Below, piece by piece: positions 1-8,458 of a stretch of 64,000 bases of DNA (position 1 is the stretch's first letter; each line of letters opens with the position of its first letter). Below the pieces are notes generated by a model that was not told the DNA's origin, ran no database searches, and worked only from the letters and a program-made list of their open reading frames with translations. The stretch is from Maribacter sp. MMG018 (GTDB lineage: Bacteria; Bacteroidota; Bacteroidia; Flavobacteriales; Flavobacteriaceae): assembly GCF_018100785.1 (NCBI RefSeq), contig NZ_JAGJEC010000002.1, positions 1,116,001 to 1,180,000 of the forward strand, in the 5' to 3' direction. The translations under genes and the position numbers were made by a program.

Positions 1-811
1 CCAATACCGTTACCAATCTAAAGGCATTTTCTAAAGATTCTTTTGTGACGATATCTAAAGGTTTAAGGTCTTTTTCTAAAAGAAAACGCAAGGCCTCCCC
101 GGCTTTTTTACTTTCTTCTTCCTTAATATTTCCATTACTCACTGCGGGGTTGGATGAATTGAACGGCAACGACATGCCCAAAGCTTCTATAGCAGAAGCC
201 ATGGTATTTGCCGTGTACATACCACCACAGGCTCCTGCTCCCGGGCATGCTTTATGCACAACTTCTTTATATTCCGCTTCATCTATGGTTCCGGCAACCT
301 TTTGTCCATACGCCTCAAAAGCAGAAATTATATCCAATTTTTTACCATTATGGCAACCAGAAGCAATAGTACCTCCATACACCAAGATAGAAGGCCTGTT
401 CAACCTCAACATTGCCATTAGGGCCCCTGGCATATTTTTATCACAACCTACAACGGTAATTAAACCATCATAACTCATGGCTTCCACAACAGTTTCCATA
501 GAATCGGCGATAATATCTCTTGATGGTAAGGAAAAACGCATACCAGGAGTACCATTTGATATACCATCACTGACCCCTATCGTGTTAAAAATCAGTCCGA
601 CCATATTAGCTTTTTCAGCACCTTTTTTTACATGAAGCGCCAAATCGTTTAAGTGCATATTACAAGGATTGCCCTCATAACCCGTACTAGCTATACCGAT
701 CAATGGCTTTTGCAAATCTTCGTCTGTTAAACCAATGGCATGCAACATTGCTTGCGCTGCCGGTAATGTAGGATCTTGGGTTACACTTTTACTGTATTTA
801 TTTAATTCCAT
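1..811 (-). CDS. ilvD: Dihydroxy-acid dehydratase, N-terminal 270 residues (cut by window edge)
   Basis: Dehydrates 2,3-dihydroxy-isovalerate and 2,3-dihydroxy-methylvalerate to the 2-oxo acids of branched-chain amino-acid synthesis, using an Fe-S cluster and Mg2+ in the cytoplasm. The minus-strand reading from ATG at 811 is open to the window edge. It shows the IlvD landmarks: [17 protein letters not shown] with a cluster cysteine, [13 protein letters not shown] with the second cysteine, and [17 protein letters not shown] with the third, in the usual order and spacing. The C-terminal half lies outside the window. A TATCTTTG box at 856-863 (minus) could be the -7 element about 45 bases before the start, but I could not find a matching -33 element. 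The pxp operon terminator separates it from the upstream genes, so it is probably transcribed on its own. Family assignment is secure. Confidence 0.96.
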   Translation of the reverse strand, partial: MELNKYSKSVTQDPTLPAAQAMLHAIGLTDEDLQKPLIGIASTGYEGNPCNMHLNDLALHVKKGAEKANMVGLIFNTIGVSDGISNGTPGMRFSLPSRDIIADSMETVVEAMSYDGLITVVGCDKNMPGALMAMLRLNRPSILVYGGTIASGCHNGKKLDIISAFEAYGQKVAGTIDEAEYKEVVHKACPGAGACGGMYTANTMASAIEALGMSLPFNSSNPAVSNGNIKEEESKKAGEALRFLLEKDLKPLDIVTKESLENAFRLVTVL

Positions 812-1204
812 ATTAATTCTAGTATGCTTATATCAATTTTATAATAGGTCTTAATCAAAGATAAAAGTTTAAAATGCGCCGTTTTTTTATCCATTACGAC
901 AGATCCAAATTCAATTTTGCTAAAATACACCTAAACAACTAACAATCAAGTTATTAGGTATTCTTTTTATATCATATCCAATAAATCAAGATATTGAACA
1001 TTGCACAAAAAAAAACCTGTATCGGAGTTTTCTGATACAGGTTTTTAAATCAATAAAAAATCTATATCATTCCTGTTCAGGAATAATAATGACCACATTG
1101 ATTAATATTTTGTTCATATTCATGAAACAATAGTACATCAAAATTTTGAAAACACCGACACCATATCAATATTAATTTTTAAAATTTTGTTTAAAACATA
1201 ACAA
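812..1204. other. 393-bp intergenic region between pxpC and ilvD
   Basis: AT-rich spacer without a convincing gene on either strand. It holds the terminator hairpin at 1011-1046 and a possible ilvD promoter element at 856-863. I see nothing else in it. Confidence 0.6.
1011..1046 (-). terminator. Rho-independent terminator after the pxp operon
   Basis: A 13-bp perfect stem (AAAAACCTGTATC at 1011-1023 with GATACAGGTTTTT at 1034-1046) closes a 10-base loop. On the minus strand the stem ends in a long T run (complement of the A run before 1011), so it fits termination of the pxpC-end transcript. It sits about 160 bases after the pxpC stop. Confidence 0.8.
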
Positions 1205-2044
1205 TTATATCAGTTTAAAGGATACATTGTTTCCTTCTCTTTTTTGGGCCAAAATGGAGATGGCCTTATCGGACAATTGCAGTATTCTTGGATACCCACC
1301 CGTTGTCTGCCCATCTTTCATAAGCACGATCAATCTACCCGATGGTGTTAATTGCACGGTTCCCGGCAAGGTAGCAGAGGTCAACATACTATACTCCAAC
1401 CCTACTATATTTTCTTTTAATTGATAGGCCATTCTATTGTTCTGTTTAGATATGGAAAAATCTTTAGAGAACAAACTTTCTAGCTGTCTATCGTCTAACA
1501 GATCAAATTCTGGAGCTTTATATACCTCTAAAATTGTTTCCTCTAGAAAACTATCTGTTTTTATCTCAGAGATCTTTGGTGTAAAATCATTGTTTCCATC
1601 ATAAGGTATGTTATCACCGTCTTTCAGCCTATTTACCTGGTTTATAGGAACATAAAACGATCTACTTGATAGCACTGGATCCGTCATGAAACCTCCCTTG
1701 ATGGCCAGATAGGCCCTAAACCCCTTGTTTAACTTACCGTAAGAAAGAATATCGCCTTCATGAACTTCATATATTTTATAGTTACGAACCGGTTCATTGT
1801 TCAACGTTACCGACATAGATGCCCCTGCCAAAACTATAAACGTGCTTTTTTCAAAAATCAATGTAGGTCCGGTCATCGTAATTTCTAGTACGGCATCCGT
1901 ATCTTTATTTTCCAAAAGCGAATTTGCTTTTTTTACCGAAATATGATCCATGACCCCAGACACAGGAACGCCTTTGTTTCTGTAACCAAACCTTCCCAAA
2001 TCTTGAACGCTGGTATAAAAACCCGATTTTAAGACCTTAAGCAT
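1205..2044 (-). CDS. pxpC: 5-oxoprolinase subunit C (biotin-dependent carboxyltransferase-fold, KipA/PxpC family)
   Basis: Third subunit of the prokaryotic ATP-dependent 5-oxoprolinase PxpABC, which opens 5-oxoproline (pyroglutamate) to glutamate in the cytoplasm. The family start is plain: residues 5-35 read as the usual SGFYTSVQDLGRFGYRNKGV stretch followed by SGVMD, and the C-terminal region carries the PSGRLIVLMKDGQTTGGYPR segment of the carboxyltransferase fold. At 279 residues it is a little shorter than many KipA/PxpC proteins (about 300-330). It overlaps the end of pxpB by 8 bases and is the last gene of the operon, followed by a strong terminator. Older literature names the Bacillus homologue KipA, a partner of the kinase inhibitor KipI; the presence of pxpA and pxpB beside it favours the 5-oxoprolinase role. 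Confidence 0.92.
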   Translation of the reverse strand: MLKVLKSGFYTSVQDLGRFGYRNKGVPVSGVMDHISVKKANSLLENKDTDAVLEITMTGPTLIFEKSTFIVLAGASMSVTLNNEPVRNYKIYEVHEGDILSYGKLNKGFRAYLAIKGGFMTDPVLSSRSFYVPINQVNRLKDGDNIPYDGNNDFTPKISEIKTDSFLEETILEVYKAPEFDLLDDRQLESLFSKDFSISKQNNRMAYQLKENIVGLEYSMLTSATLPGTVQLTPSGRLIVLMKDGQTTGGYPRILQLSDKAISILAQKREGNNVSFKLI

Positions 2045-2774
2045 TTAAAACAATTTTTTCTGGTTTATAAATACCTACCTCGGTTTCTATTTTATGCAGG
2101 TTGTACTCCGCCATGGTAATCTGTTGAAATTGAATTTTATCACCCACACTAACAAAACAAGGATGCTCTTTATTAACATCGAAAATGGGAATGGGGCAGC
2201 TTCCTACAATGTTCCAACCTCCGGGAGAGTCTTGGGGATATATTCCTGTTTGTTTGCCCGCTATTCCTACAGCTCCTTTTTTTACCTGTAATCGAGGCTC
2301 TGCCTTTCTAGAAACTTCCAACTCTTTTGGCAGCCCGCCCAAATACATAAAGCCTGGCAAAAAGCCTATACCATATACGGTATATACATGACTCGTATGT
2401 AGCTCTATGATCTCAGGCACTGTTTTTCCCGCTTTTTGTGCCACCTCTTCCAAATCTATTCCAAAATCCAGATCATATGATACCGGTAGCTTCCATAGTA
2501 TTTGTTCTTTTTTATTGCCTATTTCTAAATTAGTGTACCATTCCCCTATTTTCTTTTTATAAGTTATGAAATCTATTCGTTCTAACTGGTTCACCAAAAG
2601 TAAAGAGTTATAGGCCGTTACGGTTTCCCATACCCCATTTGACAAACAGTGGTTTTTTAGGTAATCGTCAAATTGGATAATACTATCAAGAATGGCCTCG
2701 TCTACCTTATCTGGCCACTCTATTAAAATGGCGTGCTCGCCATAGGGTTTAATTTTAATAGGTGCGTGATTCAT
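2037..2774 (-). CDS. pxpB: 5-oxoprolinase subunit B (KipI/PxpB family)
   Basis: Second subunit of the PxpABC 5-oxoprolinase, cytoplasmic. The 245-residue protein shows the complete KipI-family core: GIGFLPGFMYLGGLP, a PRLQVKKGAVGIAGKQ stretch, then TGIYPQDSPGGWNIVG. Length is normal for the family. Its start overlaps the pxpA stop by 4 bases and its end overlaps pxpC by 8 bases, so translation of the three subunits is probably coupled. No key motif is missing. Confidence 0.94.
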   Translation of the reverse strand: MNHAPIKIKPYGEHAILIEWPDKVDEAILDSIIQFDDYLKNHCLSNGVWETVTAYNSLLLVNQLERIDFITYKKKIGEWYTNLEIGNKKEQILWKLPVSYDLDFGIDLEEVAQKAGKTVPEIIELHTSHVYTVYGIGFLPGFMYLGGLPKELEVSRKAEPRLQVKKGAVGIAGKQTGIYPQDSPGGWNIVGSCPIPIFDVNKEHPCFVSVGDKIQFQQITMAEYNLHKIETEVGIYKPEKIVLNA

Positions 2775-3514
2775 TTTTTCAAGAATATATGTTGGCCGGG
2801 CATTTCCTCTGAAAGGTACATCAATATTTGCAATGCTTCAGGAGTATCACCGTGTACACAAAAAGTATCTGCAGAAAGGGTCTTTACATCTTTTGATACA
2901 GTACTAACCTTATGTTCTTTTACAATAAGTCCTATATGCCCCAAGACCTCTTTAGGGTCTCTGATAAGGGCGTTTTCGTTATTTCTTGAAACCAGGCTCA
3001 GATCATTGTTATAATTTCTATCCGCAAAAGCCTCTCTTTTTATCTTAAAACCCTCTGCTTTTGCCAAAGCTTCAATTTTAGAACCATAAGGTACATATAA
3101 AAATAAATGGGACCTATATGGTTCAATAGCCCTTAGAAACACTTCGGCCAAAGATTCATCTTTGGCAATATCGTTGTAGAGTGCGCCATGCGGTTTAATA
3201 TGCCCAAGCCCCACTCCTTTATACATACATATGTCTTGCAACTCCGATATTTGCTCTCGAATACTTGCTACAAGCGCTTTCTCTGAAATGCTCATAGAAA
3301 CCCTGCCAAAATTCAACGGATCGGGGTAAGCAGGGTGGGCCCCTACTTTTACATTGTTGGCTTTTGCCAATGCCACGGTTGCAGCCATAGTCTCTTTATT
3401 ACCTACATGCCCACCACATGCAATACTGCAAGAAGAAATAAAAGGAAAAAGCTTATCCTCATTTTCTACACCTTCGCCCACATCACAGTTTATATCTACA
3501 TAAAATTTATCCAT
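2771..3514 (-). CDS. pxpA: 5-oxoprolinase subunit A (LamB/YcsF family)
   Basis: First subunit of PxpABC, needed for ATP-dependent hydrolysis of 5-oxoproline, a damage product formed spontaneously from glutamine and glutamate. The N-terminus reads DINCDVGEG and IACGGHVGN, and the middle has GHIKPHGALYND, the standard LamB/YcsF signatures. At 247 residues it has the usual length. The stop of the upstream transporter and this start are directly adjacent (3515/3514), and pxpB overlaps by 4 bases, so the four genes form one operon. The neighbourhood matches the Bacillus ycsFG-kip arrangement, in which an NRAMP-like gene (ycsG) also sits beside ycsF. Confidence 0.95.
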   Translation of the reverse strand: MDKFYVDINCDVGEGVENEDKLFPFISSCSIACGGHVGNKETMAATVALAKANNVKVGAHPAYPDPLNFGRVSMSISEKALVASIREQISELQDICMYKGVGLGHIKPHGALYNDIAKDESLAEVFLRAIEPYRSHLFLYVPYGSKIEALAKAEGFKIKREAFADRNYNNDLSLVSRNNENALIRDPKEVLGHIGLIVKEHKVSTVSKDVKTLSADTFCVHGDTPEALQILMYLSEEMPGQHIFLKK

Positions 3515-4708
3515 TTATAATAAATCAAAAACCTTTAAAATACTCTTTACCCCCAATAAGATGGATAAACATACAATAGTCAATCCCAATACATTTTGAA
3601 ATAGACTGTTCTTGTATACCCCCATAACAGCACCTCTGTTCACGACCCATAAAAGAAATATCGCTATTAACGGCAAAAGAATACCATTTGCAACTTGAGC
3701 AAATTTGATTACCTCTATGGGCTTAATCCCAAAAAATAAGAAAAAGACGCCCAATCCCAGTATTGTCATCCAAACCATTCTGAATTTATTGTTCTTAAAT
3801 CCATTCTCCCATCCAAAGCAACTTGCGGCAACATAAGCCGCGGCCAATGGAGCGGTTATTGCCGATGTAACCCCGGCCGCGAACAACCCGACTCCCATAA
3901 AATATTTTGCCCCCGCCCCATATAAAGGCTCCAATCCTTTAGCCATATCCATTACGGTACGTACCTTAACGGCATCTATGGATGCTGCAGATATTATAAT
4001 ACATATAGATACAAAGCCACCTATGGCAATAGACACAAAAGTATCTCTCTTACAAGCTCTCAAATCGCTCTTAGATTTCCATTTCTCACTAACTAGAGAG
4101 GCATGAAGAAATAAATTATATGGAACCACCGTAGTACCCACTAAAGCAATAATGGTAAGTAGGTTCTCACTTGTAACCTTTGGCACAAACAAACCTTTGA
4201 CCACTTCTATAATATTGGGTTTGGTAATAACCGCAGTTAACACGAACGAAAGACTCATGATCAATACCAATACCACAAAAGCCTTTTCCAATACCTTATA
4301 ATTACCCAGGTATAATAACAAGAAAGCAAGCCCACCTATCAAAAATGGGTAATACACTATATAGGTAGCACCAAAAATGGCTTCCAATCCTAAACTACCT
4401 CCTCCTATGTTACCTGCTTCATAGGCCGCGTTGCCAATAACCACCGCTGCCAGAATTATTACAATCACGGTATTTTGGATCCACTTATTTTTAAATTCAC
4501 TTTTTATGACCTCTGCCAACCCCTTTTGAGTAACTATCCCCAACCTGGCCGACATCTCTTGAAGCACCATGGTGGCAATTATAGATAAGAGCATGGCCCA
4601 CAATAAAGAATAACCGAACTCAACCCCCGCTAAGGTACACGCCGTAACCGTACCCGGACCAATAAAAGCCGCCGCGACCAAAACTCCTGGACCAATTTTC
4701 TTGAACAT
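3515..4708 (-). CDS. NRAMP-fold membrane transporter lacking canonical metal-site residues; candidate 5-oxoproline transporter
   Basis: 397-residue integral inner-membrane protein of the NRAMP/LeuT fold with about eleven hydrophobic segments. The first helix aligns well with MntH, but the metal-binding DPGN motif reads GPGT (residues 17-20), and the helix-6 MPH motif reads VPY (residues 195-197). The aspartate, asparagine and methionine that coordinate Mn2+/Fe2+ in true NRAMP proteins are therefore absent. It is the first gene of the operon and is followed without spacing by pxpA. Family knowledge: YcsG of Bacillus occupies an equivalent place. Inference: it imports 5-oxoproline or a related organic solute, not a divalent metal. 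Database labels such as Mn2+ transporter would probably be wrong. Confidence 0.85.
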   Translation of the reverse strand: MFKKIGPGVLVAAAFIGPGTVTACTLAGVEFGYSLLWAMLLSIIATMVLQEMSARLGIVTQKGLAEVIKSEFKNKWIQNTVIVIILAAVVIGNAAYEAGNIGGGSLGLEAIFGATYIVYYPFLIGGLAFLLLYLGNYKVLEKAFVVLVLIMSLSFVLTAVITKPNIIEVVKGLFVPKVTSENLLTIIALVGTTVVPYNLFLHASLVSEKWKSKSDLRACKRDTFVSIAIGGFVSICIIISAASIDAVKVRTVMDMAKGLEPLYGAGAKYFMGVGLFAAGVTSAITAPLAAAYVAASCFGWENGFKNNKFRMVWMTILGLGVFFLFFGIKPIEVIKFAQVANGILLPLIAIFLLWVVNRGAVMGVYKNSLFQNVLGLTIVCLSILLGVKSILKVFDLL

Positions 4709-4926
4709 TTATATAATTTATGGTTGAATGTAAAGATATATGCAAAAAACCAAAAAATTTGCCTTCTCTAAAATGTAATTTCACAACAGATTTAACATTT
4801 TAAAATGCCGTTCATCTAAAAAAAAGTCATTCGTCTAAAACTACGATGTCATACATCGATTTTAAATACTAAACCTGAAATTTTGCGGTTATTAATTACC
4901 CCGAACCAAAAAACTTAACCTACTTA

Positions 4927-5373
4927 ATGACTTGTGTAGAATGTAAAAAAGAACTAGGATATTTGGACCATAAAAATGCGATTGACAGTTTAGGAGTTGA
5001 GCTTTGTTCTCATCATCATGGTCTTATGCTAGAACTGATTAGAAAGAAGAAAACACCATTAGAAGCCATTCAACTATACTATGGACTAAAAGAAGCCGGA
5101 ATACAGGGAATGCTAGAATGGTGGGATGGTAAAAAGTCGATAGATATTGCCATATCCAGAGTAAAACTGAATATAGAAATCGATTCAGAATATGATAAAC
5201 TGACAGAAGACCAAGCTATTAATCAATTAGAAGAAGCTATGCATTCTTTTAAAAATGGTTTTACGACCATTCGAATTCCACATATTTTAATCCGTAATTA
5301 TTTAAACGAAACGGTACAAAATATAATAGGAATAATAGAAGGTTTAAAAGCAAATATTAAAGTTATCAACTAA
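4927..5373 (+). CDS. Hypothetical protein with N-terminal CxxC...CxHHH cluster
   Basis: 148-residue soluble protein that I do not recognise. The first 31 residues contain C3-x2-C6 and C27-x-H29-H30-H31, a pattern compatible with a small zinc-binding module. The rest looks alpha-helical with charged residues, including an LEEAMHSFKNGFTTIRIPHILIRNYLN stretch. No signal peptide or membrane segment is visible, so it is probably cytoplasmic. The next gene follows after 11 bases on the same strand, which suggests co-transcription with the GldL-like membrane protein. It is divergent from the pxp operon, with a 218-base gap between them. Confidence 0.7.
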   Translation: MTCVECKKELGYLDHKNAIDSLGVELCSHHHGLMLELIRKKKTPLEAIQLYYGLKEAGIQGMLEWWDGKKSIDIAISRVKLNIEIDSEYDKLTEDQAINQLEEAMHSFKNGFTTIRIPHILIRNYLNETVQNIIGIIEGLKANIKVIN

Positions 5374-5384
5374 AACGCACTTCT

Positions 5385-5948
5385 ATGGACCGTTCCAATA
5401 AAACGCTTAAAACACCGATTAGATTGGCATTGGCAACTTTGTTGGTAGGCATAGTGATGCGAATATTAGACTGGCCATATGCCAAAATCGTAATATTCAT
5501 ATCGTTTTTGGCTATTGGCGTCCTATATGCCATACGTTTTAGTAAAAAGAAAAACAAGCGACCCGTAGCGTATGTAAAAATGATCTTGGTCTTGTTTTGG
5601 ACCACCAACGGTATGCTCCGCATTCTTGATTTTCCATACACCCTATTTTTTCAGATAGGCACAGCGATTACCTTTATAACATGGTTTGCGATGGAAGGTA
5701 CCGCCTATTTTATGGATGATGACCGAAAACCAAAAAATTCCCTTACAGAAATAGTATGGAATTTCGCTATGGTAATAGGTGTGCTTACTATTATATGTGG
5801 AGGCTTAATGCATCTTTTAGGATGGGAATACGCTATTCCCACACTAACCGTCGGACTTACCTTAGTTACGGCATATATCTTGAAGGATATCTTTAATTCC
5901 TCAAAAAAGGAGAACAGCGACAACAACAATGAAGAATTGTCGCTCTAA
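5385..5948 (+). CDS. GldL-like multi-pass membrane protein with three copies of a G-x-x-x-[IL]-L-x-[WF]-x-Y motif
   Basis: 187-residue inner-membrane protein with about six hydrophobic segments. A motif recurs three times: VGIVMRILDWPY (about 22-32), NGMLRILDFPY (75-85) and GGLMHLLGWEY (139-149). The same kind of motif (GALFKILHWPG-like) marks the membrane part of the gliding-motility/type 9 secretion protein GldL, so I call it GldL-like. It lacks GldL's long C-terminal periplasmic part and no gld genes are nearby. It follows the CxxC protein by 11 bases. The tail is short, acidic and Asn-rich. Function unknown; membership of a wider GldL-related membrane family is an inference from the motif. 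Confidence 0.7.
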   Translation: MDRSNKTLKTPIRLALATLLVGIVMRILDWPYAKIVIFISFLAIGVLYAIRFSKKKNKRPVAYVKMILVLFWTTNGMLRILDFPYTLFFQIGTAITFITWFAMEGTAYFMDDDRKPKNSLTEIVWNFAMVIGVLTIICGGLMHLLGWEYAIPTLTVGLTLVTAYILKDIFNSSKKENSDNNNEELSL

Positions 5949-5953
5949 AACAT

Positions 5954-5993
5954 TATAGCCCGTATAAAGCTATTCGTTAACCCAACCACCCTT
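5954..5993. repeat. 40-bp direct repeat, left copy (duplicated comM 3' end)
   Basis: Matches 6845-6884 at 38 of 40 positions; the only difference is a CG/TA dinucleotide. The right copy includes the last codons and stop of comM (minus strand, ending GWLG-stop) plus about 23 downstream bases. The left copy keeps that short coding end but no gene, so it is a detached duplicate. Together the copies bracket the DUF4468 gene. Confidence 0.9.
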
Positions 5994-6145
5994 TTTTATA
6001 ATTACCTTTTGTCTAACAAGATTAACAAACGGCGCATAATCTTCAAAAGAAATAATAAATTTAATTCCCTAGATCATCAAGTTCAAAATGATTTTTCAAG
6101 TTGTTTTAGATTCATATATTTGAGACAACTAATTAAAAATCAAGC

Positions 6146-6766
6146 ATGAAAAAAGCACTCTTACTTTTTTTACTTCCCTTTTTTACATTCTCACAAATAG
6201 AAGTAGATTCAGTTAATAAAACTATTTTTCTTAAAGAAATCAATAAAGTCAACTTATCTCAAAAAGAAATTAGAGAAAAAGTTTTAGAGTGGGCAGCAAT
6301 GTCCTTTAATAACGTTAATTACGTTACAAGGTTAAATACAGAAGATAAGTTTATAGCTAAAGGTATTTTTCAAGTAGAATCTCAATACAATGGTAATGGG
6401 ATTTCTTCAGCAACCCAAAAACATGATATCGACTACACCTTAGATGTAGCCTTCAAAGAAGGAAAATACAAGGTCGAGATTACTACAGGCGCATTGAATC
6501 AAGCCGAGTTTCCACAAGACCTATTTAGTTATTTCATGAATTTTGAAGATTATCAGAAATACTGGATTAAGTATTATGAAAATTATCAAGGTGCTGGCAA
6601 AAAGATGGCTTTAAAAAGAATGAAAAATACCAAGAGTATGAAAAAAATGTACGACACTCAAAAAAAATCATCTGCAAAAATATTTGACCAAATAAAGCCA
6701 AAGATGTTAAATATTTATTCAAGCCTTGTAACATATATAAATCAAAAGACAGATGATGACTGGTAA
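6146..6766 (+). CDS. Secreted DUF4468-type protein
   Basis: 206-residue protein with a clear signal peptide (MKKALLLFLLPFFTFSQ) and a region at about 30-150 resembling the DUF4468 family of exported Bacteroidota proteins with a TBP-like fold: KEIREKVLEWAAMSFNN, then a stretch ending in KYKVEITTGAL. The C-terminal third is basic and helical, with KKMALKRMKNTKSMKKMYD-type sequence. Function is unknown for the family. A TATATTTG box at 6115-6122 fits a flavobacterial -7 element just before the ATG, so the gene may have its own promoter. It is visibly richer in A/T than its neighbours and is bracketed by 40-bp direct repeats copied from the comM 3' end, both of which suggest later insertion. Confidence 0.75.
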   Translation: MKKALLLFLLPFFTFSQIEVDSVNKTIFLKEINKVNLSQKEIREKVLEWAAMSFNNVNYVTRLNTEDKFIAKGIFQVESQYNGNGISSATQKHDIDYTLDVAFKEGKYKVEITTGALNQAEFPQDLFSYFMNFEDYQKYWIKYYENYQGAGKKMALKRMKNTKSMKKMYDTQKKSSAKIFDQIKPKMLNIYSSLVTYINQKTDDDW

Positions 6767-6844
6767 TCTTATTTATATAAACATTCAAACAAAATTCATA
6801 ATTAAACTTAAAACAATTTAATTGATAGTCACCCTAAAGAGCTT

Positions 6845-6884
6845 TATAGCCCGTATAAAGCTATTTATTAACCCAACCACCCTT
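6845..6884. repeat. 40-bp direct repeat, right copy (native comM 3' end)
   Basis: Partner of 5954-5993, 38/40 identical. It spans the comM stop codon (6868-6870 on the minus strand) and the sequence just after it. Each copy also contains a short inverted repeat (ATAGC...GCTAT) immediately beyond the stop. The intervening segment of about 850 bp carries only the DUF4468 gene and no visible integrase or transposase. Confidence 0.9.
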
Positions 6885-8403
6885 CTCTATCCAGAGATCT
6901 ATATTGTATGGCCTCACTTATATGATTACCATTTAAGTCGGGCTCATCGGCCAGATCGGCAATGGTACGTGAGACTTTTAAAATTCTATCATAGGCCCTT
7001 GCCGAAAGATTCAACCGCTCCATAGCGCTCTTTAACAAGGCCTTCGACTTATCGTCCAACCTACAGAACTCTCTTATCTGTTTGGTATTCATCTGTGCGT
7101 TATAATGGACATTTTCTAGCCCATTAAATCTTTTTGTCTGTATCTCTCTTGCAGCGGTAACCCGCTTTCTGATATCTACACTACCCTCACCTTTCCGGTC
7201 TTCGGATAATTTTTCGAAAGGTACAGGGGTTACCTCTATGTGAATATCTATACGATCTAAAAGTGGTCCCGATATCTTACCCAAATACCGCTGCATTTCT
7301 GCCGGAGAAGAGGTAACCGGAGCATCGGGATCATTAAAGTACCCGCCCGGACTTGGGTTCATACTTGCCACCAACATAAAACTACTTGGATAGGTAACCG
7401 TAAAACGAGCCCTTGAAATGGTAACTTCCCTATCTTCCAGGGGTTGCCTCATAACTTCTAACACTCCACGTTTAAACTCTGGCAATTCGTCTAAAAACAA
7501 AACACCGTTATGTGAAAGTGATATTTCTCCCGGTTGTGGATAGGCACCTCCTCCAACCAGTGCCACATCGGATATGGTATGATGAGGGCTACGAAAAGGT
7601 CTTTGGCTCATAAGGCCCATGTTCTTTATCTTGCCCACTACACTATGAATTTTGGTGGTTTCCAAAGCTTCGTGCAAGGTCATGGGCGGTAATATAGAAG
7701 GAAGTCTTTTTGCCAACATGGTCTTACCGGCCCCTGGCGGACCTATCAATATTATATTGTGTCCACCGGCAGCCGCAATTTCCATACACCGTTTTATACT
7801 CTCTTGCCCCTTTACATCCGAAAAATCAAATTCAGGAAAATCCAGATTTTTATAAAATTCCTCTCGGGTATCTATAATTGTTTGCTCTAGCGGAGTGCCC
7901 TTATCAAAGTATTCCAACACTTGTTTTATATTATCTACCCCGTATACTTTTAGGTCACCGACAATAGCGGCCTCCTTGGCGTTTTGCGTAGGTAGGATAA
8001 AACCGGTAAAACCTTCTTCCTGAGCCTTTATGGCAATGGGCAAAGCTCCTTTTATGGGCTGTAGACTTCCATCTAATGAAAGCTCTCCCATAATAATATA
8101 CTTATCTATATCTTCTGATTGTATTTGACCCGAGGCAGCCAATATGCCCAACGCCAATGTTAAATCGTAGGCAGAACCTTCTTTTCTAAGGTCTGCAGGC
8201 GCCATATTTATAGTAATTTTTTTACCTGGAATCTTGTAGCCATTGTTCTGCAAGGCGGCCGCAATACGATAGTTACTTTCTTTAATGGCGTTGTCGGGCA
8301 GACCTACCAAATGATATCCTATTCCCTTATCTATATTTACCTCAACGGTGATTGTTGTTGCCTCAACACCAAAAACGGCACTACCATAAACTTTTGTGAG
8401 CAT
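6868..8403 (-). CDS. comM: YifB/ComM family Mg-chelatase-like AAA+ ATPase
   Basis: 511-residue cytoplasmic AAA+ protein. Known role of ComM in Gram-negative competent bacteria: hexameric helicase that promotes branch migration during natural transformation and recombination. The start MLTKVYGSAVFGVEA and GLPDNAIKESNYR segment are typical of the N-terminal Lon-like domain (about 1-170). The Walker A motif GPPGAGKT lies at 221-228, a FLDELPEF Walker B follows, and the C-terminal Mg-chelatase-like domain ends in SRTIADLADE...AIQYRSLDRE. Length is normal. It stands alone on the minus strand; its 3' end is duplicated at 5954-5993. It may indicate natural competence, which no other gene here supports. 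Confidence 0.95.
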   Translation of the reverse strand: MLTKVYGSAVFGVEATTITVEVNIDKGIGYHLVGLPDNAIKESNYRIAAALQNNGYKIPGKKITINMAPADLRKEGSAYDLTLALGILAASGQIQSEDIDKYIIMGELSLDGSLQPIKGALPIAIKAQEEGFTGFILPTQNAKEAAIVGDLKVYGVDNIKQVLEYFDKGTPLEQTIIDTREEFYKNLDFPEFDFSDVKGQESIKRCMEIAAAGGHNIILIGPPGAGKTMLAKRLPSILPPMTLHEALETTKIHSVVGKIKNMGLMSQRPFRSPHHTISDVALVGGGAYPQPGEISLSHNGVLFLDELPEFKRGVLEVMRQPLEDREVTISRARFTVTYPSSFMLVASMNPSPGGYFNDPDAPVTSSPAEMQRYLGKISGPLLDRIDIHIEVTPVPFEKLSEDRKGEGSVDIRKRVTAAREIQTKRFNGLENVHYNAQMNTKQIREFCRLDDKSKALLKSAMERLNLSARAYDRILKVSRTIADLADEPDLNGNHISEAIQYRSLDREGWLG

Positions 8404-8458
8404 ATTGGAATTTTCAATCCTAAATGTAACCCTTTTTTATGGAAAGTACTGTGTTACA

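Noticed and set aside
45-473. 142-codon plus-strand frame over ilvD
   Set aside because: Antisense shadow of ilvD, whose motifs are unmistakable on the minus strand.
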